64,000 bases of DNA from an uncultured Gemmatimonadota bacterium (GCA_902826615.1 CADEFN010000001.1:744001-808000); one strand, 5' to 3'. Shown: positions 1 to 9,923, counted from the first letter of the stretch. Notes: generated by a model not told the origin, from the sequence alone. Numbers and translations are program-made.

Positions 1-141
1 TTCGACACCTTCCACGCGCCGGGCAGTGGGCTCTCCGACGGCGAGACCAACTGGGTGCGATTCGAACTCGACGCAGCAGGGAAGGTGAGCACGATTGCCA
101 TGGAAGGGCTGGCGGAGTTTGCCAGGGTCAAGTCACCCTGA
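1..141 (+). CDS. C-terminal end of a DUF3471-like protein (partial)
   Basis: An open frame enters from the window edge and stops at 139-141; 46 residues are visible. The tail reads FDTFHAPGSG, then WVRFELDAAGKVSTIAM, which resembles the closing beta-strands of the DUF3471 domain found at the C-terminus of periplasmic beta-lactamase-fold serine hydrolases. The catalytic part lies outside the window, so the enzyme identity is an inference. It converges on the S9 peptidase gene, with a hairpin-rich gap between them. Confidence 0.6.
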   Translation, partial: FDTFHAPGSGLSDGETNWVRFELDAAGKVSTIAMEGLAEFARVKSP

Positions 142-189
142 GCGCGCAGCACCCCGGACAGGCAAGCTCCGACCTCCGCGCGCCTGACG

Positions 190-257
190 ACACTGGGCCC
201 TGACTTTCGTCAGGGAACGTTGCGCCACGCTCCCCGGCGAAAGCCGGGGCCCAGTGT
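190..257. terminator. Cruciform hairpin between convergent genes (terminator/REP-like)
   Basis: An 11-bp perfect inverted repeat (ACACTGGGCCC at 190-200, GGGCCCAGTGT at 247-257) encloses two smaller hairpins: CCCTGAC-TTTC-GTCAGGG (198-215) and CCCCGGC-GAAA-GCCGGGG (232-249). The outer arms overlap the inner stems, so alternative folds compete. It lies between two convergent genes and could terminate both. The two-hairpin shape is also typical of REP elements. Confidence 0.6.
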
Positions 258-266
258 CCTGGGCGC

Positions 267-2636
267 CTAACGTTTTCCCCGCAGATGCCGGTCGAAGAAC
301 GCTGCGGCCCGTTTGGACTGGTCAAAGCGGCTGATCTCCGTTTCCACCACGTGCGGCTCCATGGGGTAGTACATCACCTCGAAGTCCTTCTCCAGTTCGA
401 GCAGCCGCTGCACCAGGCGAGCCGTGTCCTGGAAATGCACGTTGTCGTCCACCAGCCCGTGCTCTATCAGCAGTTTGTCTCGCAACCCTTCGGCAAAGTA
501 GATGGGGCTCGACCGGCGATAGGCCAGCGTGTCGATCTGTGGCAGGCCGAGGATGCGGGTGGTCCACTCGTCGGAGTAGTGGGCCCAGTCGGTGACCGGC
601 GCGCGTGACACGCCGGCGGCGAAGACACCGGGATAGCGGAACTGCGACATCAGCGTCATGAATCCGCCATACGAGACGCCATACATCCCGATGCGGGTGG
701 AGTCGACTCCTGCGTTCCGCACCAGCCACTTGGCCGCCGCGACGGCACCATCCACGTCCTTGGCCCCCATGGCACCGGCAATGTCGGTGCGGTAGTCGCG
801 CCCGAAGCCGGCACTCCCTCGGTAGTCGAAGTCGAGCACCGTGTACCCTTGCTCGAGGAAGTAATGCAGCAGCCCCAGATGCCCACTCCACCCATACACC
901 GACCAGCCCAGATGGGCAAACTGCCGGTAGCCGCCGCCATGCACGTGGATGAGCGCGGCCCGTTCCTTGTTGGGGCTGGCGGGCCGGTAGAGTGCCGCAT
1001 ACACCGGGCGCCCATCGGGATGCGTGATCGAGACGATCTGCGGCGTGGCAAGACGTCGTGCGCGCAGTTCGTCGGTGCCGCTTTCGGTGACACGATGCTC
1101 CGCGGCCCCGTCTCGCACCTCGCGCACGTACAGGTCGGGGAGTGTGGACGCGCTGCTTCGGATGATCGCCACGCGGCTCCCATCGGGTGACAACACGCCG
1201 GCGTTGCGTCCTCCGCTGGTGGTCACACGCGAGAGTGCTCCACCACCAGCGGGCATGGTGTACAAATGATCCTCAGCAGCGTTGTCGCGGCTGGTCTGGA
1301 GGAGCCACGACGATCGGTCACGCGAGAGCGCTGCGCCGCGGACCTCCCAGGCCCCGCTCGTCACCGGTGCCAGCGTGCCCTCACGCGTGAGACGCATCAG
1401 GTGACTCCAGCCGCTGCGTTCCGACGCAAACACCAGGCTGCCGTCGGGGAGCCACTGCAACAACGAGGGATCGGTGTAGTTCACCTGGATCGGCGGGCCA
1501 CCGAGCCAGGCATCATCGTGGTCGTGTGCGAGGACGCGAAGGGTTGGTTGCGTGTCCAACGCCAGCTCAGCCAGCCAGAGGTCCTTTACATGCTCCCCCA
1601 CATACTGCACCACCGCACGCGAACCATCCGGACTCCAGAACGGTCCATGTGGCACCGTCGCCTGCGACCCCGCCTCTTTCAGGTCCACCCATTGCACGGC
1701 CACACTGTCTGCCGCGATCGTGGCGTTTGCACGAATCACTCCAAGCCTCAAGCGATCGCGTGGCTCACCGGCCTTGCCTCGTGCGGTGAGTGGCCGCGCG
1801 TACCCCGAGCCATCGGTGTAGTCCATGTACTGCGTGCTCTGCCGGTTTGTGGCGATAGTGCGCAGACGGAAGGTCAGCCACACGCCGTCAGGTGAGAGCT
1901 GGATGTTCTCGACCCGTGTTCCGGGTGCCGCCGGGATGGCCACTGGCCGGCCGACCGCCTGACGAGCGAGTGCGGCGCGTTCCGCCGACATGCGGATCCG
2001 CGCGCGCACCTGCGCCGAAAGCGCCCTGGCCTCCGCGGCCAGTAACTCGGATGCTGGTGTGCGCTTGGCGGGGTCAACCGTCACCCGCGTGGCAACCACC
2101 GACAGCGCGCCATCCCCTGCGGAGTAGCGGTACAGGGCTTCGCCAACCATGAAATGCAAGGCCCGACCTGACTCGGCGAAGCGGAGCTGGGTTGGGGCGG
2201 CATCGAGGGAGATCACACGTCGCGTATTGCCACCCTGCCAGAGAAACACCGACTGCGCCACCGTCCATGCGGCACGAGTCGCATCGCCGCTCCACACCAC
2301 CAACTCTCCGGGCACCTGCTCCAGGTCAGGTGTGGCTACCTGTTCAACCCACGTCCCATCGCGGTCTGTGCGATACCAGGCGTCGGACTCGGGCACGTCA
2401 TTGGAGGCCGGGCGGAGGTTCCATCGGAAGTAGAGATGCTGGCCATCGGGTGACCAGCGCACATCACGCGGGCCAAGGCCGAGCCATCGGTCGTTCCGTG
2501 AGGCGTCGCGCAGCGTAATCGGCTGTCGCGATGGCACCGTCGTGGTAGTCGTCTGGCGTACCGGCGTGGGCAATCGCGATTGTGCTTCGGCGAGTGTCGC
2601 AGCGGTAACGGCGACAAAAGTCAGGAGGGTGCGCAT
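267..2636 (-). CDS. S9 family prolyl oligopeptidase (DPP4-like), secreted
   Basis: 789-aa serine peptidase with an N-terminal beta-propeller and a C-terminal alpha/beta-hydrolase domain. The triad is visible: Ser655 in GVSYGGF, Asp730 in HGLVDDNVHF and His762 in EPHVVET, matching the dipeptidyl-peptidase IV layout. The start at 2636 is preferred because it gives a clean signal peptide (MRTLLTFVAVTAATLAEAQ); the open frame continues to 2708 but those residues are not signal-like. Propeller repeats of the WSPDG type are seen (WSPDGQHLYF, LSPDGVWL, LSPDGSRV). Such enzymes clip dipeptides from peptides in the periplasm. Confidence 0.93.
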   Translation of the reverse strand: MRTLLTFVAVTAATLAEAQSRLPTPVRQTTTTTVPSRQPITLRDASRNDRWLGLGPRDVRWSPDGQHLYFRWNLRPASNDVPESDAWYRTDRDGTWVEQVATPDLEQVPGELVVWSGDATRAAWTVAQSVFLWQGGNTRRVISLDAAPTQLRFAESGRALHFMVGEALYRYSAGDGALSVVATRVTVDPAKRTPASELLAAEARALSAQVRARIRMSAERAALARQAVGRPVAIPAAPGTRVENIQLSPDGVWLTFRLRTIATNRQSTQYMDYTDGSGYARPLTARGKAGEPRDRLRLGVIRANATIAADSVAVQWVDLKEAGSQATVPHGPFWSPDGSRAVVQYVGEHVKDLWLAELALDTQPTLRVLAHDHDDAWLGGPPIQVNYTDPSLLQWLPDGSLVFASERSGWSHLMRLTREGTLAPVTSGAWEVRGAALSRDRSSWLLQTSRDNAAEDHLYTMPAGGGALSRVTTSGGRNAGVLSPDGSRVAIIRSSASTLPDLYVREVRDGAAEHRVTESGTDELRARRLATPQIVSITHPDGRPVYAALYRPASPNKERAALIHVHGGGYRQFAHLGWSVYGWSGHLGLLHYFLEQGYTVLDFDYRGSAGFGRDYRTDIAGAMGAKDVDGAVAAAKWLVRNAGVDSTRIGMYGVSYGGFMTLMSQFRYPGVFAAGVSRAPVTDWAHYSDEWTTRILGLPQIDTLAYRRSSPIYFAEGLRDKLLIEHGLVDDNVHFQDTARLVQRLLELEKDFEVMYYPMEPHVVETEISRFDQSKRAAAFFDRHLRGKR

Positions 2637-2809
2637 GGGACTGGCGGTGGGGGGTCCCGGAATCTGCGCCGCGGTGAGGGCTCGCGCATCGGCGGCGTTT
2701 CGGCGCATGCGGGCATGATGTCGATTGCCCTCCCTTGGTCAGGGGAAACGTGCGGCGCCTTCCACCGTAGGTAGGCCCAGTCCCGTACCGCCCAAACTCC
2801 AGCCAAACC

Positions 2810-4021
2810 GTGAACCCGCTCCCAACCGCTGCCCGCATCGGGGCCGACGCCCTGCGCATCAACCCCCTGCGCACCGCCCTCTCCACGCTCGGCATGATCA
2901 TCGGGGTGGGCTCCCTCGTGGCCGTGTTGTCGTTAGGTGACGGGATGGAACGCACCGCACGAGCCCAGCTCCAGACCACCTCGCCCATCCAGGCCATCGG
3001 CATTTCGTCACGCACCACCGAGTCCGTGGATGGCGATCAGCTCCCGCTTCCGGACACGGTTGCCCTCACCCCGGCCGACCTCGACGCCATTCGCGCCATT
3101 CCGGGCGTGGCCATGGCCACCCTCACCCTGCAGATCCGTACCGAAGTCCGGCTCGACTCCATTCGCCGCATCGCCAGCCTGCGGGGTGCACTTGGCAATC
3201 CCGAGCCTGCGGAGCTGGCCGCTGGTCGACGGTTGCAGCCGGGTGACTCTGCTGCTGTTGTGTTGTCTGACCAGCTCGCGCGCCGGCTAGCGTCCGGTGG
3301 CAACACCGCCACCCTGCTTGGACGCACCCTCACGGTCGGCACACACCAGCTCGAAATCGTTGGCGTGCTGGCCCCCGGACCCGGCGCTCCCGTTGCCGCC
3401 GGCGACGTGCCGTATCCCATGACCGAAGTTCTGGTGCGTGCCCGTGGTCTCCCGCTCCCCATTCTGCTCGCCCAGGCGGCCCGCATCGAAGACGTCGCCC
3501 CGGCCCAGCAAGCGATCGAAAAACATCTCGCCACGCGTGCCACCGCACGCACGCCGCGCTTTGCGGTGGAGACCTACAAGGCAAGAGCGGCGCAGGCCGC
3601 CCAGGGCATTCTCATCTTCAAGCTCCTCATGGGGGCCATTACCGGCATTTCACTCCTGGTCGGCGGTATCGGCATCATGAACGTGCTCCTGGCCAGTGTG
3701 TCCGAACGCACCCGCGAAATCGGTATCCGGCGTGCCGCCGGCGCCACCCGCCGGGACATCATGCTGCAATTCCTCTCCGAGTCGGTGGCCATCGCCGCCT
3801 TTGGCTCGGTGATCGGCATTCTGCTCGGTCTCGTGGGGTCCTTCGGCATCACGGCCCTCATCCGGCGCTTTGCCCAGGCCGGCTTTATTCAGGCTTCTTT
3901 CAGCTTCGGGTCCCTGTTTGCTGCGGCCGGCGCCTCGCTTCTGGTAGGTCTCGTGTTCGGCACCTACCCGGCACGCCGCGCCGCTCAGCTTGACCCCATC
4001 GACGCCATCCGGCACGAGTAA
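2810..4021 (+). CDS. MacB/FtsX-family ABC transporter permease
   Basis: 403-aa membrane protein. TM1 lies near residues 22-45 (LSTLGMIIGVGSLVAVL), followed by a MacB_PCD-like periplasmic domain and three C-terminal helices of the FtsX domain (LLMGAITGISLLVGGIGIMN; FGSVIGILLGLVGSFG; AAAGASLLVGLVFG). It ends with the PARRAAQLDPIDAIRHE tail typical of MacB permeases. The start codon is GTG. No ATPase or membrane-fusion gene lies next to it, so it may pair with an unlinked ATPase or act in a mechanotransmission-type export system. Confidence 0.9.
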   Translation: MNPLPTAARIGADALRINPLRTALSTLGMIIGVGSLVAVLSLGDGMERTARAQLQTTSPIQAIGISSRTTESVDGDQLPLPDTVALTPADLDAIRAIPGVAMATLTLQIRTEVRLDSIRRIASLRGALGNPEPAELAAGRRLQPGDSAAVVLSDQLARRLASGGNTATLLGRTLTVGTHQLEIVGVLAPGPGAPVAAGDVPYPMTEVLVRARGLPLPILLAQAARIEDVAPAQQAIEKHLATRATARTPRFAVETYKARAAQAAQGILIFKLLMGAITGISLLVGGIGIMNVLLASVSERTREIGIRRAAGATRRDIMLQFLSESVAIAAFGSVIGILLGLVGSFGITALIRRFAQAGFIQASFSFGSLFAAAGASLLVGLVFGTYPARRAAQLDPIDAIRHE

Positions 4022-4141
4022 GGCGCAACCTCCTGCACCGTCGCGGGCCTCTTCGGTCACTCCGGGAATCCCTTCGCCGAGACTCGGGGTCTAACTTCTC
4101 TGCGGCCCGCCCGAGCGGTGTCGGAGACTCTTCCCATCTTT

Positions 4142-7100
4142 ATGAAAGCGCTGGCTGCACCGCGTCGCCTGCTTCTTCTCCTTGCCCTGCTGGCCGCGCC
4201 GGCCCTGCTCGTTGCGCAGGGCACCGTTGATGTCATCCGGGGGCGAGTGACCGGCCCCGAGCGCCTCCCACTCGAGGGGGTCGAGGTGACCGTCACGACG
4301 CTCTCCGGCGCCGTCAGCCGAAACGCCCGCACCGACCGCAACGGCCGATACATGGTCACCTTCCCGGGCGGCGACGGTGACTACTTCGTGAGTTTCCGGC
4401 AGATCGGGTTTTCGCCGCGCCGCTTCGAGATCAAGCGCATCGCCGACGAGGAAATCCTCGTGGCCGACGCCCAGCTTTCCCGCACCACGACCACCCTCGA
4501 CGAAGTCCGCATCACCGCCAATCGCAACCGCGTCAATCGGAACGAGGCGGCGCAGGACGTGGCCGGCACTGAGCGTGTTGTCAATCCCAACAACCTGGCG
4601 GCCAATCAGCAGGGCGACCTGGCGGCGCTTGCTGCCACCACCCCTGGTGTGCTCGCCGTTCCGGGTGCGGACGGCGATCCCTCCGGTTTCTCTGTGTTGG
4701 GCCTCGCCGCCGACCAGAACACCACCACACTCAACGGGCAGAACTTCGGCGCCAACGACCTCCCCCGCGACGCCATGGTGTCGGCGGCGCTCAACTCCTC
4801 GCCGTACGACGTCTCTCGCGGCGGATTCAGTGGCGCCAACTTCAACCTCCGCTCCCGCTCCGGCACCAACTTCATCCTTCGCACCAACTCCCTCAACCTC
4901 GACTCACCGGCCCTGCAGTGGACCGATCCGGCCGCGGCCGCACTGGGTCAGCAGTACTCCAACGGATCACTCGGCGGTCTCATCTCCGGTCCGCTCAAAC
5001 TCAACGCAGCCTTCTACAATCTCGCCTATCAGCTGGGGCGTCGCTCCAACGACCTGCAGACTCTGCTGAACACCGATCCCGTCGGCCTCCTTGCCTCCGG
5101 TATCTCGCCCGATTCGGTCACTCGGCTCATGGGGATCCTTGGCCGGCTTGCGGTGCCATCGACCACACCGGGAATTCCCTCCAACAGGCTGAGTGATCAG
5201 GGGTCACTCTTTGGCGGTATCGATCTCTCGCCGCCGTCGTCGCGCGCCGGGTCGGCCTACAGTGTTGGGGGCAACCTCTCCTGGAATCGATTCAATCCCG
5301 TCGGTGGCCAGCTCACCGAACTCCCCGCCCACAACGGCAATCGCACCAACTTCAACTCCGGTGTGCAGCTCCGGCACTCCACCTACTTCGGTTTCGGCGC
5401 CCTCAGCGAAACGGCGGTCTCGCTCAACGCCTCGCGCAACTCCGCGTCGCCCTATGTGGATCTGCCGAGTGGGAGTGTGCGGATCACGTCGGCGCTCGAG
5501 GATGGCACCAATGGGGTGAAGACGGTGCAGTTCGGCGGCAGCCCGTTCCTCAACAACACCTCCACCAACACCGGCATCAACTTCACCAACATTCTTTCCT
5601 GGTTCAGCAACAACAACAAACATCGCATCAAGCTCTCCACCGAGCTGCGCCGCGACGGCTTCGAGGTCGATCAGAGCAACAACCTCCTGGGGAGCTTCTT
5701 CTTCAATTCGTTAGGCGACCTCGAGGCGGGCCGCCCCGGCTCGTATTTCCGCCAGCTTCAGCGCCGTATCCGCAACGGCAATCAGATCACCGGTGCCCTT
5801 GCCCTTGGCGACTCGTACCGGGCCACGCAACGTTTCCAGCTGCAGTACGGTGTGCGGGTCGACGGCAACACCTTCGGCGTGTCGCCCAAACGAAACGCGC
5901 TCGTGGAGCAGGCCCTTGGTGTACGCAATGACGAGGTGCCTAACGGCGTGTACGTCTCGCCACGTGTGGGCTTTTCGTGGTCGTACGGTCAGGCCCCGCA
6001 GATTGGCGGCTTCGAGGGGGCGTTCCGCGGCCCGCGTGCGGTGGTGCGGGGAGGTGTCGGGGTCTTCCAGGGCACACCTGGCACGCAGTTGATCGGCTCC
6101 GCGCTCGACAACACCGGTCTGGCCAGTGGAGTGCAGCTCCTCAACTGCGCCGGGCTGGCCGTTCCGAATCCCCAGTGGGCGAAGTATCTCGCCGACCAGT
6201 CACAGATTCCCGTGGAGTGTGCTGATGGCACCAGCGGAACCATTTTCGCCAGTGGCGCGCCTAACGTTTCACTGTTCAACGAGAACTTCCGCGCCCCGCG
6301 CAGCCTTCGTGGGAATCTGCAGTGGAGTGGCGCCATTCTCCGCAACATCTTCAATGCCTCGTTTGAAGGCACCTACTCGCTGAACCTCGAGCAGCAGGGG
6401 TTCGTCGATCTCAACTTCAATCCCACGCAGCGCTTTGCCATGGCTGGTGAGGCTGGCCGGCCCGTGTACGTTCTCCCCACCAGCATCGACCCCGCCACCG
6501 GGCTGATTGCCGCCCGTGACGCCCGGGTGTCGCAGGATTTCAACCGGGTCACCGAAACCCGGTCGGATCTGCGGTCGGAGAGCCGTCAGCTGCGTGCGAG
6601 TCTCGCGCCGTTTGCGTTCAACTCGCGTTACAACTGGAATCTCACCTACGTCTACTCCAACGTGCGAGAGCGGGTGCGAGGATTCGGCACCAACACGGCC
6701 GGTGATCCGCTCAGTGTCGAGTGGGCCCGCACCAACTTCGACTCGCGTCATCAGGTGCAGTACTCGCTTTACTGGAACGCTTTCGACCTCATTCGCATCA
6801 ACTGGTTTGGCAACGTGCGCTCGGGTCTTCCCTTTACACCGGTTGTGCAGGGTGATGTGAATGGTGACGGCTACTCCAACGATCGCGCCTATATCCCGTC
6901 GACCATCAGCATCTCGAGCTCTGCAACACCAACAGGTGTTCAGGCCTTGATGGAGACCGCGACGGGGAGCGTGCGCGACTGCCTGCGTTCGCAGGCCGGC
7001 TCCATCGCGCGCCGCAACTCCTGTCAGGGGCCCTGGACCCACACCGCCAATCTCTCGGTGTCGTTCAATCCCATCAAGGTGCGCATGCCCCAGCGGGCCA

Positions 7101-7885
7101 CCCTGTCGTTCAATGTGTCCAACCCGTTAGGCGCGGCCGACATGCTGCTGCATAGCGATGACAAGCTGCGTGGCTGGGGACAGAACCCCACGCCCGATCC
7201 CACGCTGCTGGTTGTTCGTGGCTTTGACCGCGCGAACAACCGGTACATCTATGATGTGAACCAGCGCTTTGGGGCCACGGATCCCCGTTTCACGGCGTTT
7301 CGGCTTCCCGTCACTGTCACCGCGATGTTGCGGTTTGACGTCGGCCCGACCCGTGAACGGCAGTCGCTGGTCCAGCAGCTCAACCTTGGCCGTTCCATCG
7401 AGGGCAACAAGATGCCCGAGGGAATGCTCAAGGCGGTCTACGGCTCTGGTGGATTCGTGAACCCGCTGGCGAGCATTCTGCGTCAGGTCGACACCCTGCA
7501 ACTCACCGTGCCGCAGGCCGACTCGCTCGCCACACTCAATCGTTGGTACGTCATCCGCACCGACTCCGTCTGGACCCCGATCGCCAAGAAGTTCGCTGCA
7601 CTCCCTGATCGGTATGATGCGGACGAGGCCTATGGCATGTATCGTCAGGGACGTCGCGCAACGGTGGACCTGTTGCAACGCGTGGCCGCAGATGTCCGGG
7701 GCCTTCTCACGGCCGATCAGCGCCGCAAGCTCCCGCCCCTCGTCGCCAGCTATCTCGACCCGAGGTATCTCGCGTCGATCAGATCAGGCACCGCCGGTGC
7801 CGGAGGCGGCGGCGGCTTCCCCGGCGGCGGCCCCATCTTCATGGGCGGCGGCGGAGGAGGTGGCGCTCAGGTAATTGTGAGGTAG
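4142..7885 (+). CDS. TonB-dependent receptor with carboxypeptidase-regulatory N-domain
   Basis: 1247-aa outer-membrane receptor. The start at 4142 gives a signal peptide (MKALAAPRRLLLLLALLAAP...); a GTG eight codons earlier is in frame. After the signal comes a CarboxypepD_reg-like fold (GTVDVIRGRVTGPERLPLEG), a plug-like region (about residues 125-240) and a long barrel rich in NxTxNF-type strands. The C-terminus is unusual: a helical segment (DSLATLNRWYVIRTDSVW...) and then a Gly-rich tail of repeated GGGGG. Substrate unknown. The adjacent secreted peptidase and propeller protein fit nutrient scavenging. Confidence 0.9.
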   Translation: MKALAAPRRLLLLLALLAAPALLVAQGTVDVIRGRVTGPERLPLEGVEVTVTTLSGAVSRNARTDRNGRYMVTFPGGDGDYFVSFRQIGFSPRRFEIKRIADEEILVADAQLSRTTTTLDEVRITANRNRVNRNEAAQDVAGTERVVNPNNLAANQQGDLAALAATTPGVLAVPGADGDPSGFSVLGLAADQNTTTLNGQNFGANDLPRDAMVSAALNSSPYDVSRGGFSGANFNLRSRSGTNFILRTNSLNLDSPALQWTDPAAAALGQQYSNGSLGGLISGPLKLNAAFYNLAYQLGRRSNDLQTLLNTDPVGLLASGISPDSVTRLMGILGRLAVPSTTPGIPSNRLSDQGSLFGGIDLSPPSSRAGSAYSVGGNLSWNRFNPVGGQLTELPAHNGNRTNFNSGVQLRHSTYFGFGALSETAVSLNASRNSASPYVDLPSGSVRITSALEDGTNGVKTVQFGGSPFLNNTSTNTGINFTNILSWFSNNNKHRIKLSTELRRDGFEVDQSNNLLGSFFFNSLGDLEAGRPGSYFRQLQRRIRNGNQITGALALGDSYRATQRFQLQYGVRVDGNTFGVSPKRNALVEQALGVRNDEVPNGVYVSPRVGFSWSYGQAPQIGGFEGAFRGPRAVVRGGVGVFQGTPGTQLIGSALDNTGLASGVQLLNCAGLAVPNPQWAKYLADQSQIPVECADGTSGTIFASGAPNVSLFNENFRAPRSLRGNLQWSGAILRNIFNASFEGTYSLNLEQQGFVDLNFNPTQRFAMAGEAGRPVYVLPTSIDPATGLIAARDARVSQDFNRVTETRSDLRSESRQLRASLAPFAFNSRYNWNLTYVYSNVRERVRGFGTNTAGDPLSVEWARTNFDSRHQVQYSLYWNAFDLIRINWFGNVRSGLPFTPVVQGDVNGDGYSNDRAYIPSTISISSSATPTGVQALMETATGSVRDCLRSQAGSIARRNSCQGPWTHTANLSVSFNPIKVRMPQRATLSFNVSNPLGAADMLLHSDDKLRGWGQNPTPDPTLLVVRGFDRANNRYIYDVNQRFGATDPRFTAFRLPVTVTAMLRFDVGPTRERQSLVQQLNLGRSIEGNKMPEGMLKAVYGSGGFVNPLASILRQVDTLQLTVPQADSLATLNRWYVIRTDSVWTPIAKKFAALPDRYDADEAYGMYRQGRRATVDLLQRVAADVRGLLTADQRRKLPPLVASYLDPRYLASIRSGTAGAGGGGGFPGGGPIFMGGGGGGGAQVIVR

Positions 7886-7919
7886 GCCGAGTTGAACTGA
7901 TATGCTTCGTCGCGTTGGC

Positions 7920-7982
7920 GATCTGCCATCTGCCATCTGCCATCTGCCGTCTGTAATCTGCCGTCCCCCGTCTCCCGTCCCC
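7920..7982 (+). repeat. Nine-copy 7-bp tandem repeat in the leader of the next gene
   Basis: Nine in-phase heptamers: GATCTGC, CATCTGC (three times), CGTCTGT, AATCTGC, CGTCCCC, CGTCTCC, CGTCCCC. The array ends five bases before the ATG at 7988, so it occupies the place where a ribosome-binding site would be; no purine-rich site is visible there. Copy-number change could alter translation spacing. Confidence 0.85.
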
Positions 7983-7987
7983 TTCCA

Positions 7988-9418
7988 ATGCGCCTCCTCT
8001 CTGTCATCGCCCTCGCTGCGCTCGCCTCTCCCGCGTTAGCGCAGCAGCCCAAACCTCCCGCACCACGCCCACTCGGCGCGGTCGAGGCCAAGTCGGTCGA
8101 GTTGCTCGGCGCCGTCTCCACTGCGCGGGCCTTGCCTGGCGGCAAAGTGCTCGTGAATGACATCATCGGCCGGCGCGTCCTGCTGTTCGAGAAGGACCTC
8201 GCCACCTTCACGGTGGTGGCTGACACCACCCCGGCCACCGGAAACGCCTATTCTGGTCGAGCTGGTGGGCTCATTGCCTATCGCGGCGACTCGTCACTGT
8301 TTGTCGATCCGCAGGCCCTCTCGATGATGCTCATCGACCCGGCCGGCAAGCTGGGTCGAGTTATGTCGATCCCCAGACCTAACGAAGCGCAGGCTCTGGT
8401 GGCCGGGAATGGCGGGATTCCCGGCTTTGACGCCCAGGGACGCCTTGTCTATCGTGCGCCGCCGCAGCTCCGGTTCGGGCCAGGGGGGCCAGGGGGGCCT
8501 GGTGGTCCCGGAGGTGCCGGCAATCAGGTGCGTGTCGAGGCCAATCGTGGTGAGCCGGGACGTGGCGGGCTTCCCGCCGGCTTCCAGATGCCCGACTTCC
8601 CGGACACAAACGCCGTCGTGCGTGTTGAACTAGCCACCCGCAAGCTCGACACGGTTTCGTTTGTGAAGGTGCCAAAGTTCAAGATGTCCATGACGACCGA
8701 CACCTCGGGCCGCATGATGGTGGCACCCACCATTCACCCCCTCCCGCAGGTGGATGACTGGGCCGTGCTGGCCGATGGCAGCATCGCCGTCATTCGCGGG
8801 CTCGACTATCACATCGACTGGATCAAGGGCGACGGGTCGCGCGTGTCAACCGAACGGCTCCCCTTTGAGTGGCGCCAGCTCAACGATTCCAGCAAGGCGG
8901 TGTTCATCGATTCTGCCAGGGTGGCCATGGAAAAGCTGCGCGAGAATGCACAGCGCCAGATGGCCGAAAACCCCGGCCGGATGCCGCCAGCCATGGCTGA
9001 GGGTGCGGCGATGGCGGGAGCACCGGTGATGATTTTTCGCACAGAAGGAGGGCCACCAGCCGCTCGTGGTGCCGACGCCCCGCGACCGCGCGATCAAACC
9101 GGGCCGATGAACTTCCAGATGCCGGCCATCAAACTCGTCGAGCCTAACGAGCTTCCGGACTATGCGCCGCCCTTCAATCAGGGGGCAGCCCGCGCCGACA
9201 TGGACGGCAACGTCTGGGTGCGCACGTCCATCATCATGAATGGCGGCCCGATTTACGACGTGATCAGCGGGGAAGGAAAGCTGGTGGACCGCGTCTCGCT
9301 CCCTGCGGGCCGAGTGATTGCCGGCTTCGGCAAGGGCGGCGTGGTGTACATGGGCGTCCGCGAAGCCACCGGTGTCCGGCTCGAACAGGCTCGCCGAGTG
9401 GGGAGTACGCAGCCGTAG
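7988..9418 (+). CDS. Secreted protein, six-bladed-propeller-like (unknown function)
   Basis: 476 aa with a clear signal peptide (MRLLSVIALAALASPALAQ). The order of elements resembles periplasmic 6-bladed beta-propellers found in Gemmatimonadota: VKLLGAVST-type opening, FEKDLATFTVVAD, VDDWAVLADGSIAVIRGLDYHI, and the end segment VIAGFGKGGVVYMGVRE. A collagen-like GPGGPGGPGG stretch sits near residue 165, encoded by GGGGGGCCA-type repeats. No catalytic motif is recognised. Translation begins immediately after the heptamer array. It may be co-transcribed with the TonB receptor gene 102 bp upstream. Confidence 0.75.
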   Translation: MRLLSVIALAALASPALAQQPKPPAPRPLGAVEAKSVELLGAVSTARALPGGKVLVNDIIGRRVLLFEKDLATFTVVADTTPATGNAYSGRAGGLIAYRGDSSLFVDPQALSMMLIDPAGKLGRVMSIPRPNEAQALVAGNGGIPGFDAQGRLVYRAPPQLRFGPGGPGGPGGPGGAGNQVRVEANRGEPGRGGLPAGFQMPDFPDTNAVVRVELATRKLDTVSFVKVPKFKMSMTTDTSGRMMVAPTIHPLPQVDDWAVLADGSIAVIRGLDYHIDWIKGDGSRVSTERLPFEWRQLNDSSKAVFIDSARVAMEKLRENAQRQMAENPGRMPPAMAEGAAMAGAPVMIFRTEGGPPAARGADAPRPRDQTGPMNFQMPAIKLVEPNELPDYAPPFNQGAARADMDGNVWVRTSIIMNGGPIYDVISGEGKLVDRVSLPAGRVIAGFGKGGVVYMGVREATGVRLEQARRVGSTQP

Positions 9419-9467
9419 TGGCGTAACTTGGATCGCGCAGCGGACCAGAGTCTCCCCCGAATCGACG

Positions 9468-9923
9468 TCATTCGCGATCGCCCAGCTGTTCAAGATCGGC
9501 CAGATCTTTCCGGCGGCCGCTGGCCCGCTTGTTCTGTCGCAACCGGTCGAGATCCAAAAACGGAACTGCGCGGCCACGGATGACGTGCTCCACGCGTGCG
9601 TCCCACGCGGCGGTGAAGTCTTCGACGCCGCTGATCGCTGTCAGTACATCGATCCGGTTTGGCGGCACTCCAATTTGAATCACCATATTCGGTGTCGAGA
9701 GGTCTGCAGCCGTGACTCCGAGGGCTTCAAGCGGCGCGCCGAAGTGCACAAGTGCCTGCAGGGTCTTACTGGCGTTGACGGGATCAGGATCAACCCAGAC
9801 ATCAAGATCCTGTGTGGCCCGAGGAAATCCGTGGACCGCCATGGCGTGTGCGCCGACAACGACGTAACGCACACCAGCGTCCAGCAACGCCTCAAGGAGG
9901 GCGAACCAATCGTCCCCGATCAC
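9468..9923 (-). CDS. Nucleotidyltransferase of DUF6036/MNT type
   Basis: 151 aa. The N-terminal region has the minimal-nucleotidyltransferase pattern: VVVGAHAMAVHG (residues 21-32), then the metal-binding DLD pair (Asp39/Asp41) in RATQDLDVWVDPD. A central RIDVLTAISGV and a basic C-terminus follow. Such proteins are often the toxin or modifying partner of two-gene toxin-antitoxin-like systems. Its start codon overlaps the stop of the upstream small gene by 4 bp (ATGA), so the two are translationally coupled. The target is unknown. Confidence 0.85.
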   Translation of the reverse strand: MIGDDWFALLEALLDAGVRYVVVGAHAMAVHGFPRATQDLDVWVDPDPVNASKTLQALVHFGAPLEALGVTAADLSTPNMVIQIGVPPNRIDVLTAISGVEDFTAAWDARVEHVIRGRAVPFLDLDRLRQNKRASGRRKDLADLEQLGDRE

